Below are positions 1 to 6,980 of a DNA stretch of 64,000 nt, one piece after another. A program made the translations under genes and the position numbers. The notes beneath the pieces were generated by a model that ran no database searches, was not told the origin of the DNA, and was given only the letters and a program-made list of their open reading frames with translations. Position 1 is the stretch's first letter, and every line of letters starts with the position of its first letter. Source of the stretch: UBA6165 sp044233745 (lineage in GTDB: Bacteria > Bacteroidota > Bacteroidia > Flavobacteriales_D > Crocinitomicaceae); contig JBIIJN010000001.1 in NCBI GenBank assembly GCA_044233745.1, positions 1 to 64,000 on the forward strand, in the 5' to 3' direction.

Positions 1-341
1 TCAGAGTTTAGCGACAAACCAATGGAAACACAATGAATCATTAGATAATGCAGTCTTAATTTGATTTCCGTGCGCAACTCTGTCAGAGTTTAGCGACAAA
101 CCAATGGAAACACAATGAATCATTAGATAATGAAGTCTTAATTTGATTTCCGTGCGCAACTCTGTCAGAGTTTAGCGACAAACCAATGGAAACACAATGA
201 ATCATTAGATAATGCAGTCTTAATTTGATTTCCGTGCGCAACTCTGTCAGAGTTTAGCGACAAACCAATGGAAACACAATGAATCATTAGAGAATGCAGT
301 CTTAATTTGATTTCCGTGCGCAACTCTGTCAGAGTTTAGCG
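1..341. repeat. 82-bp tandem repeat array, four full copies plus a 13-nt stub
   Basis: Copies start at 1, 83, 165 and 247, and a fifth begins at 329 but breaks off after about 13 nt. Copies differ by single bases (C to A in copy 2 near 133; T to G in copy 4 near 292). Each unit has self-complementary ends (CAGAGTT at the start, AACTCTG at the end), an inner GGAAA/TTTCC pair and a central CATTA-GA-TAATG palindrome, so it could fold as a long hairpin. Every junction also makes a 7+1+7 palindrome (AACTCTG-T-CAGAGTT). The period is not a multiple of three, so it is not a coding repeat. The array probably continues beyond the left edge. Confidence 0.95.
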
Positions 342-350
342 CAGAAAAAA

Positions 351-389
351 TAAAACTCCTCGGGAATTGTTCTCGGGGAGTTTCAATTT
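351..389. terminator. terminator hairpin between the repeat array and the symporter gene
   Basis: Arms AAACTCCTCGGGAA (353-366) and TTCTCGGGGAGTTT (370-383) flank a 3-nt loop. Read on the plus strand all 14 positions pair, two of them as G-U; read on the minus strand these two become A-C mismatches. The minus-strand tail is the better U-tract (TTTTATTTTTT). It probably ends the symporter transcript and may also stop transcription leaving the repeat array. Confidence 0.75.
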
Positions 390-407
390 AAAAATGTTTA
401 TGCGAAT

Positions 408-1775
408 TTACGCTTCAAACTTCTCATCCCAAGTGCGTTCATGAGGGGTATGGATTTGATTCATGTTTTTGGCAATAATGGTGGCAACAGTTGTATCGCC
501 GCTTACGTTCACAACGGTGCGTAGCATATCCAAAGGTCGGTCGACAGCAAAAATCAGTGCCAATCCAGCTTCAGGAATTCCAGCCTGCCCGAGCACAATA
601 ACCAGCATCACCATTCCGGCGCTCGGAACTGCTGCCGAACCAATGCTCGCCAAGACCGCTGCTACCAAAATTCCCAATTGTGCTCCAAGACTCAAATCCA
701 TACCAAATGCCTGAGCAATAAAAACAGCAGCTACACCTTGATATAAACTTGTACCATCCATATTTACTGTTGCGCCTAGGGGTAATACGAAGCTTGATAT
801 CTCAGGGTCGACACCTAGCTTTTCTTCAACGCGCTCCATGGTTACGGGAAGCGTGGCAGCAGATGAACTCGTGCTGAACGCCAACAACTGAGCGGGCGCA
901 ATGGCTTTCAAATATTGCATCGGTTTAATACCAACATAGGACCAAATAGCTATTAGGTAAACCAATATCAAAATTGACAAACCTAAAACAACCGTTAGTG
1001 CATATTGGCCCAGTGCCATAAACAAGTCCATACTAGGTGCTTCGGCTACCAAATTGGCCATCAAAGCAAAAACAGCAATGGGCGCAAAAAGCATAATAAT
1101 ATCAATCATTTTCAGGATGACTTCGTTGAGTCCGCCGAAAAAATCTTTCACCGTTTGAGCCCCATTTCCGGGAACAAGAATAAGCCCAATACCAAAAAGA
1201 ATAGCGAAAAATATGACTTGAAGCATATTTCTATTTTCTGATGCCGCTTTGAATAAGTTATCGGGAACTACATCCACCAAAGGCTTGAGGGGGCCGATTT
1301 TTTCGCGCATCATTTTTTCCTCGGAGGCCTTGTCCACAACATCGCTTTGTGTGGAAACACCATATGCTTCTAATAATTCAGTTCGGGTTTGTTCGTTGAT
1401 AGAAGCGCCCGGTTTTATGATGTTTACCAAAACCAATCCTACAGCTACAGCAAAAACGGTGGTTATCAGATATATAGATAGTGTTTTGAATCCTAATTTG
1501 GACAATTTTGAAATCTCTTTTAAGTCGGAGATCCCTTTAATCAACGAAGCCAAAATCAAAGGAATGGCAATCAACTTGAGCACATTGATGAAGATATCTC
1601 CAAAAGGTTTGACCCAATAAGCTACAAATAAGGCACCTTGTTTTTTTTCACCACCCAAATAGGGAACCATCTTGTTGGCCCATTCTGTTTGTAGGAGAAT
1701 TAAGCTAAACAAAATACCAAGTATCATGGCAATTATGATTTTCCAATGGAGCGGTAGTTTTTTCAGGGTTTTCAT
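408..1775 (-). CDS. dicarboxylate/amino acid:cation symporter (DAACS family)
   Basis: A 455-residue inner-membrane secondary transporter of the glutamate/aspartate/C4-dicarboxylate:sodium or proton symporter family. The sequence is strongly hydrophobic with multiple membrane helices. It shows the serine-rich re-entrant loop AFSTSSSAATLP near residue 302 and the cation-site motif NMDGT near residue 337, both diagnostic of the family. Length is slightly above typical GltP/DctA because of a polar loop at residues about 125-175, a position where many DAACS proteins carry an extracellular loop. It stands alone, with its own terminator downstream at 353-383. Whether it takes up glutamate, aspartate or C4-dicarboxylates cannot be told from the sequence. 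Confidence 0.9.
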   Translation of the reverse strand: MKTLKKLPLHWKIIIAMILGILFSLILLQTEWANKMVPYLGGEKKQGALFVAYWVKPFGDIFINVLKLIAIPLILASLIKGISDLKEISKLSKLGFKTLSIYLITTVFAVAVGLVLVNIIKPGASINEQTRTELLEAYGVSTQSDVVDKASEEKMMREKIGPLKPLVDVVPDNLFKAASENRNMLQVIFFAILFGIGLILVPGNGAQTVKDFFGGLNEVILKMIDIIMLFAPIAVFALMANLVAEAPSMDLFMALGQYALTVVLGLSILILVYLIAIWSYVGIKPMQYLKAIAPAQLLAFSTSSSAATLPVTMERVEEKLGVDPEISSFVLPLGATVNMDGTSLYQGVAAVFIAQAFGMDLSLGAQLGILVAAVLASIGSAAVPSAGMVMLVIVLGQAGIPEAGLALIFAVDRPLDMLRTVVNVSGDTTVATIIAKNMNQIHTPHERTWDEKFEA

Positions 1776-1869
1776 AAGCTGTTGTTATCCGGCAAACTTA
1801 TTCATTTTTATTAAATAAGCAACTATAGAACCAGTTTTACCGTCAATAGAAAACCTTAAAATCAACCTT

Positions 1870-4257
1870 ATGAAAACGAGAAAACTACTATTGAGTGCGG
1901 TAACTATTTTATTTCTAGCACTTCAGTCATTTGCTCAAGGATACAACGTGTCGAGTTTAAACTTATTTAACAGCAATTTTGATTGTGATTCAACAGTAAC
2001 GCTCGGTATCTTCGCACAAGACTCTGGCAATGACCAAACTAACGATTTCAATTTACTGCTACAAGGTAGTAATTTCACCCCAAACTCCAATATTCAAATG
2101 GTAATTCAGTGGGGTGATGGAACCACTTCAACGCATGTAGGTTACTTTTCTGGCGCTGGATTTTTGGGTGCTTTTAACCCACCTTTACAACATACTTATG
2201 GGACAACAAGTCAAAATTACATAGCCATCATCACTGTGTATGGCGCCAATGGTACTTCGGCAATTTATACACTGCCAATCAACTTTGAAAGCACTTGCCC
2301 CACATCTGTATTCACCGCTGCAACAATCGTTTGTCCGGGAGTAAGTGCAAGTATATTAAACAGTATTCCCGTAATTTTTACATCGGGTATGTTATCCTAT
2401 GATTTCAATGTGGCGAGTGGTCAAACTGTAAACGCACCCAACCTTCCTGAGGGCGTTTACACTGTTTCTGTGAATCCCAATTGGCTCGCAGCAAATGGAT
2501 TAGCGAATAGCAGTCAGAATATCTACCAAATCAATTATACAGGTTCGGGTACAATTACGCTTCAATTTATCTTTGATTGCGCTGACAACGTCTCACAAAC
2601 TCCAGTGCAAACCGTAATCAGTACAAATTGCAATGATGTTGATCCAAGTGTTTTAGCGAATATCCCCCTGATTTTGACGAGCAACACGAATGTCACGTAC
2701 AACATCACTGTTGCCCATGGTCAAACTGTATTCGTTCAAAACATCCCCGAAGGTGTTTATATTGTGAATATCAATCCAGCGTGGCTTGCGCAAAACGGAT
2801 TAATCAATTCTCAACCCAATTTTACAGTGGTTTATTCAGGAAGTGGTGTGCTTAGCCTATCATTCTATTTGTTGTGTGACCCAAATGCTCCTGCATTAGG
2901 TTGCGTTTCAGGTTATGTTTTTTGTGATAACAACAACAATGGAAACATGAGCTCGGAAGAAATGGGAATCGCCAATGTTCCTGTGCTTATTACGCTTAGC
3001 AACGGAACGCAAGTCACGGTTTACACCAATGCAAATGGCTATTTTTCTTACACAGACACAATGTCTAGTTCCAATTTAAATCAAGCAGTTATTGTTCAAA
3101 TCGATCCAATTTATGCCGATAATTCTAATATATCCTTTCCTTTAGCGCCTCTAACATCATTTTTCCTCTGTGCTCAGGCCCAGCCCTTATTTTTTCCAGC
3201 GAACTGTTCAGATGTTCCCGCTTGCGCTGATCTTTGGAGCACGGTGTTGCCTTGGATTGGTTATTTCCAAAATCAAAACAATCAGATTAAAATTCAATGG
3301 GGCAATTATGGTCCAAATGCTCCAGGCGACTATACCTTAACGCTTGTTTATCCAGCAGATGTTACGCCAATTACTTCAACAATTATGAATCCTAATTATA
3401 CCATTGTGGGTAATAGTATTGTATGGACATTGAATTCTGCAAGCACTAACTTCTCATTTTTAGATATCATATCTTTTGCTGTTCCTGCGGGAATTGCTAG
3501 TGGAACCATTCATGAGTACAACATCAGCATTTCGACTGCCGATGACTGCAATTCTCAAAACAACTACGGCGATTTATCTATGTTTGTGGGAAACAGCTAC
3601 GATCCTAATGACAAAACAGTTGATTTACCCATGGTGATTGCTCCAAACGTGGATGATGTACTTACCTATCGCATTCGTTTTCAGAATACGGGAACAGCAC
3701 CTGCCCAAGATGTTTATATTATGGATACTTTGAGCGCCAATTTAAACTGGTCAACTATGCAGATAGTTGGATTTTCACATCCAATGGAACTCATCAACTA
3801 TGGTGATGGAATTATAAAGTTCAATTTCCCAGACATTTGGTTACCTGATTCAACTGCTAATGAGCCTGAATCTCATGGTTACGTGCTTTATCGTATTCAA
3901 GAAAACGCCAACAATGGTTTAGGTACCACAATTGAGAACACGGCGCATATTTTCTTTGACTGGAATGAAGCCATTGTGACCAATACAACATATAATATTA
4001 ACGATGTTTCCAGTTCAATAAACGAACTGAATACAAATCTCGTTTTGTATCCAAATCCAACGCAAAATGTGCTCAATGTTTCCAGTTCTGATGCCGTAAC
4101 AAGTATCTCAATTGTTGATTTGACTGGAAAAATTGTTCAGCAAACTCTAGGCTCTGATATCAAAGAAATCGATCTGTCGGGCTTAGTTCCTGGGGTGTAT
4201 TTGGTTCATATTCAGCTTAATGGCCAATTTATAACTCAACGAATCGTGAAACAATAA
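1870..4257 (+). CDS. secreted modular surface protein with T9SS type A sorting domain
   Basis: A 795-residue exported protein. It has an N-terminal signal peptide (hydrophobic core, cleavage after about SFAQ at residue 23) and a PKD-like segment (QWGDGTTSTHVG near 85). Two tandem copies follow of a roughly 100-residue module (about 155-240 and 255-340) that share the pattern GQTV..N(L/I)PEGVY.V..NP.WLA.NGL. An SdrD-B-like domain comes next (GYVFCDNNNNG near 350), then a DUF11/DUF7619-like domain (DPNDKTVDLP, YRIRFQNTGTAPA, about 575-715). The last 75 residues are a T9SS C-terminal sorting domain (LYPNPTQNVLNV, GVYLVHI). It should be exported by SprA-type T9SS and anchored or released at the cell surface; adhesion is an inference from architecture. 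A terminator follows. Confidence 0.85.
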   Translation: MKTRKLLLSAVTILFLALQSFAQGYNVSSLNLFNSNFDCDSTVTLGIFAQDSGNDQTNDFNLLLQGSNFTPNSNIQMVIQWGDGTTSTHVGYFSGAGFLGAFNPPLQHTYGTTSQNYIAIITVYGANGTSAIYTLPINFESTCPTSVFTAATIVCPGVSASILNSIPVIFTSGMLSYDFNVASGQTVNAPNLPEGVYTVSVNPNWLAANGLANSSQNIYQINYTGSGTITLQFIFDCADNVSQTPVQTVISTNCNDVDPSVLANIPLILTSNTNVTYNITVAHGQTVFVQNIPEGVYIVNINPAWLAQNGLINSQPNFTVVYSGSGVLSLSFYLLCDPNAPALGCVSGYVFCDNNNNGNMSSEEMGIANVPVLITLSNGTQVTVYTNANGYFSYTDTMSSSNLNQAVIVQIDPIYADNSNISFPLAPLTSFFLCAQAQPLFFPANCSDVPACADLWSTVLPWIGYFQNQNNQIKIQWGNYGPNAPGDYTLTLVYPADVTPITSTIMNPNYTIVGNSIVWTLNSASTNFSFLDIISFAVPAGIASGTIHEYNISISTADDCNSQNNYGDLSMFVGNSYDPNDKTVDLPMVIAPNVDDVLTYRIRFQNTGTAPAQDVYIMDTLSANLNWSTMQIVGFSHPMELINYGDGIIKFNFPDIWLPDSTANEPESHGYVLYRIQENANNGLGTTIENTAHIFFDWNEAIVTNTTYNINDVSSSINELNTNLVLYPNPTQNVLNVSSSDAVTSISIVDLTGKIVQQTLGSDIKEIDLSGLVPGVYLVHIQLNGQFITQRIVKQ

Positions 4258-4280
4258 GCGGTTTTTATTGATATTTCGCT

Positions 4281-4320
4281 AAACCCATCGAGAATTGTCT
4301 TGGTGGGTTTTTTGTTTTAT
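4281..4320 (+). terminator. rho-independent terminator of the T9SS protein gene
   Basis: Arms AAACCCATCGAGA (4281-4293) and TCTTGGTGGGTTT (4298-4310) form a 13-bp stem with two G-U pairs, a 4-nt loop and the tail TTTTTTGTTTT. It lies 24 nt after the stop codon. Confidence 0.9.
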
Positions 4321-4407
4321 ATCACTCGACTTGGTGTCATGCGAATTTTTGAGTAGAAAGATTTGAAATAAAAGCAAGGCATTAGGACAAAGACAACTTA
4401 TAGCGGA

Positions 4408-5898
4408 TTACAAATACTCCAACTCTTGCTTCACACCAGCTTCGTAAGCATAAACCGACATTTTATCTTTGAATACGGCCGATTTGAAAATTGATTTGTT
4501 GAGGAGCATCCGCACACATTCCTGAATACCTTCTACGATTGATGGATGGGGGTGCACCAATTCAGACAGGGTTTCAATGGGCGCATTCATTTTTATCAGG
4601 AGACCAACAGCTTGTATGGCAGAGGAAGCATGTTCACCTATTGCGCGCATACCCAAGATGCGCATTTCGTCGTCGTTGGTAACTAAGATTTTGAAGAAAC
4701 CTTCTGTTCGGCGCATGGCAATTGCTCGAGAAATCATGGAATAATCCAACTTCACAACTTTATACGAAAGTCCTTCCTGCACACATTGCTGTTCATTTTT
4801 TCCTACGAGTGCTACTTCTGGATGCAAAAACATAATGGTGCATACATTGTCGTAATTCAAGGCTGGTGGATTGGAACCGAATATTTTTTCAACCGTATAT
4901 CGGGCTTCAATTTCTGCCATATTCACCAAGGCTATCCGACCTACTAAATCGCCAACAGCAAAAATATTGGGTATGTTGGTTACAGTATCGCCATCTTCAA
5001 CATACGCGCCTTTTGTAGACAAGGTAACCCCAGCATTCTCCAAGCCTAAATGCTCCAAATTGGGGGTGCGGCCAACTGAAACCAAGGCTTTTTCAACGCG
5101 AATAACTTCATGTGAGCCATCGGGATAAGAGAGTTCATATTCCACCTCACCGTCAACGACTTCGATGCGTTCTAAATGTGCCTCACTGTGAATTGTAACG
5201 CCTTTGAGCTTTAAGTTTTTGGAGACAATTTCAGAAACATCTGCGTCTTCGAAGGGAAGAATGCGATCTTTTCTGTCGATAATATACACCTTGGTTTGCC
5301 CGAAATTGGAGAAAATCGTTGCGTATTCACAACCGATTACCCCGGCGCCAATAATTACTAAGCTTTTTGGATAATTCTTGATGTGTTCTATGCCATCCGA
5401 GGTGAGTATATGTTTGTGGTCAACTGGAATATTGGGTAAAATTCTTGGTTTGCTTCCTGTAGAGAGAATGATGTAATCACCATAAATAACTTCTTTTTCT
5501 TCGTTGTGCGAAATTTCTACTTCGTTTTTTGATAGCAATTTCCCAAACCCCCGCTTGAATTCAAAATGTCCATGGGTGAGTTTGTTTTGCAGGAGCTTCA
5601 AATGACATGAATAATGAAATTTGCGTTCAAACATGGCTTCTTCTAAGGTCATTCGCACTTCGTCCCACGAAAGACTGAATGCTTCGCTGCGCAGATTTTT
5701 GGTTACGCGGTTTACTTCATATACCTTTTGTGAAATTTCCCATAGGGTCTTGGAAGAAAGTGCGCCGTTGTAGAGTCCTGCACCGCCTACAAGGTCTTTT
5801 TCTATCAAACAAACGCGTTTTCCAAAATCGATGGCACGCATGGCAGCAGCATATCCCGCCGGACCGCCTCCGATAACAATTAGATCAAATTTTTCCAT
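4408..5898 (-). CDS. dihydrolipoamide dehydrogenase-like FAD/NAD(P) oxidoreductase lacking redox cysteines
   Basis: About 496 residues with the fold of the lipoamide dehydrogenase/mercuric reductase family. It has an FAD-binding GGGPAGYAAA at the N-terminus, a central NAD-binding GAGVIGCEYATIF followed by an acidic residue (IIDRKD), the second FAD motif NIFAVGDLVG, and a C-terminal dimerisation domain with the HxHP....E signature (HPHPSIVE). The segment that should hold the CxxxxC disulfide reads GGAGLYNGALSSKT, so both cysteines are replaced (Gly and Ala). It therefore cannot be a classical dihydrolipoamide dehydrogenase. A transhydrogenase-like or other hydride-transfer role is possible but unproven. 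I chose the ATG at 5898 (MEKFDLIVIGGG) rather than 5931, because a -7 box occupies 5929-5936. Confidence 0.85.
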   Translation of the reverse strand: MEKFDLIVIGGGPAGYAAAMRAIDFGKRVCLIEKDLVGGAGLYNGALSSKTLWEISQKVYEVNRVTKNLRSEAFSLSWDEVRMTLEEAMFERKFHYSCHLKLLQNKLTHGHFEFKRGFGKLLSKNEVEISHNEEKEVIYGDYIILSTGSKPRILPNIPVDHKHILTSDGIEHIKNYPKSLVIIGAGVIGCEYATIFSNFGQTKVYIIDRKDRILPFEDADVSEIVSKNLKLKGVTIHSEAHLERIEVVDGEVEYELSYPDGSHEVIRVEKALVSVGRTPNLEHLGLENAGVTLSTKGAYVEDGDTVTNIPNIFAVGDLVGRIALVNMAEIEARYTVEKIFGSNPPALNYDNVCTIMFLHPEVALVGKNEQQCVQEGLSYKVVKLDYSMISRAIAMRRTEGFFKILVTNDDEMRILGMRAIGEHASSAIQAVGLLIKMNAPIETLSELVHPHPSIVEGIQECVRMLLNKSIFKSAVFKDKMSVYAYEAGVKQELEYL

Positions 5899-5928
5899 GA
5901 ATGAGTTGCGTAGTGAAGCATGTGGGAG

Positions 5929-5936
5929 CAAAAATA
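5929..5936 (-). promoter_or_regulatory. -7 box of the flavoprotein gene
   Basis: Minus strand TATTTTTG, matching the Bacteroidota TAnnTTTG consensus, 30 nt before the ATG at 5898. No clear -33 element. Confidence 0.6.
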
Positions 5937-5968
5937 CGAAATAATCCTGCTCACACGTCTTGAAACCT

Positions 5969-5976
5969 TACCTTTG
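5969..5976 (+). promoter_or_regulatory. -7 box of the YkgJ-family gene
   Basis: TACCTTTG ends only 9 nt before the ATG at 5986, so the leader would be a few nucleotides at most. No clear -33 element. Confidence 0.6.
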
Positions 5977-5985
5977 TGAACGCAA

Positions 5986-6459
5986 ATGGAATATACGAAG
6001 GACATAGAAACAGCCATCAAAAACGTGGATGCCAATAAAAAATTGGTGAGAAAGCTTCAAAAGGCTAAAAGCAAAGAAGTTGACGAACGCATACATCAAT
6101 TGCATGATGCAGCTTTTGAAAAAATTGATTGTCTGAAATGTGCCAATTGTTGCAAAACCACCAGTCCTATTTTTCGAGATGTGGATGTGAAAAGAATTGC
6201 CAAACATTTGCGTACGCCTGAGTCCAAATTTCTTGACCAATATTTGCGCATGGACGAAGAAGGAGATTGGGTTTTGAAAACAGCTCCATGCCATTTCCTA
6301 CAAGACGACAACAAATGCGCCATCTACGAAGTGCGCCCCTTAGCTTGTCGAGAATATCCACACACGGATAGAAAAAACATGCAACAAATATTGAATTTAA
6401 CCTTGAAAAACACGTTGATTTGTCCTGCTGTGTCGAGGATTTTTGAGGGGATGAGGTAG
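5986..6459 (+). CDS. YkgJ-family cysteine cluster protein
   Basis: A 157-residue soluble protein with the zinc/iron-chelating cysteine cluster of the YkgJ family: CLKCANCCK near residue 46, then APCHFLQ.DNKCAIYEVRPLACREYP near 104-128. Eight cysteines in this spacing are typical of the family, which is thought to bind a metal or Fe-S cluster, but no reaction is established. The N-terminal 40 residues are charged and helical. It is divergent from the flavoprotein gene; the two promoters lie back to back in the 87-nt gap. An imperfect repeat element follows its stop codon. Confidence 0.85.
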   Translation: MEYTKDIETAIKNVDANKKLVRKLQKAKSKEVDERIHQLHDAAFEKIDCLKCANCCKTTSPIFRDVDVKRIAKHLRTPESKFLDQYLRMDEEGDWVLKTAPCHFLQDDNKCAIYEVRPLACREYPHTDRKNMQQILNLTLKNTLICPAVSRIFEGMR

Positions 6460-6461
6460 GT

Positions 6462-6539
6462 TTAGCTATTGGCTATTAGTTGTTGGCGATTGGTTATCAG
6501 CTAATAGCGCAGTGAGCTAAGAGCCAATCGCTAAAAGCC
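6462..6539. repeat. degenerate intergenic TAGC/TTGG repeat element
   Basis: Low-complexity sequence made of short variants of AGCTATTGGCTATTAG in one orientation and of CTAAGAGCCAATCGC in the other, giving an imperfect inverted repeat between two convergent genes. A related stretch lies at 18185-18300. Confidence 0.6.
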
Positions 6540-6980
6540 TTAAAAATATAATCTCCCATTGATCCATTCTCCATCTAAGGTTGCTCCCTTTTTCTCATAG
6601 AATTTAATGGCGGGCGTGTTCCATTCTAATACTTGCCAATCCATTCTTCTGACGCCAGCTTTTTTCGCAACATCCACAACGGCATCGAAAAGTTGTTCGC
6701 CAATTTTTAGTTGTCGGAATTCGGGTTTCACGTATAAGTCTTCCAAATAAACGGTTTTGCCTTTCCATGTAGAATAGCCAAAATAATAGAGGGCAAAGGC
6801 AATAACGCCTTTTTCAGAATCGTCCCAAACCAAGGCAGAACAATGTTTTTCAACAAAAAGCGCATGTTGTAGTTCCTCCAAAGTATTGGAAACTGCATCG
6901 GGTTCGCGTTCAAAAGCAGCCAATTCTTTGATTAAGCCAAGAATGTGAACCGTATCTTTTGATGTTGCCTCACGAAGCAT
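6540..6980 (-). CDS. GNAT family N-acetyltransferase (SSAT-like)
   Basis: A 146-residue GCN5-related acetyltransferase. Motif A (YVKPEFRQLKIGEQLF, near residues 88-103) contains the R-x-x-x-x-G/A acetyl-CoA pyrophosphate loop. The C-terminal WNTPAIKFYEKKGA is motif B. The overall pattern (AAFEREPD near residue 22, EDLYV) resembles the diamine/spermidine N1-acetyltransferase subgroup, though substrate cannot be assigned. Its ATG overlaps the sprA stop codon (TAATG at 6978-6982), so it is translationally coupled to sprA at the end of the maeB-ruvA-sprA run. Confidence 0.88.
   Translation of the reverse strand: MLREATSKDTVHILGLIKELAAFEREPDAVSNTLEELQHALFVEKHCSALVWDDSEKGVIAFALYYFGYSTWKGKTVYLEDLYVKPEFRQLKIGEQLFDAVVDVAKKAGVRRMDWQVLEWNTPAIKFYEKKGATLDGEWINGRLYF

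Noticed and set aside
1..341. CRISPR array
   Set aside because: The repeated units are contiguous with no variable spacers, and the unit is 82 bp of near-identical sequence.
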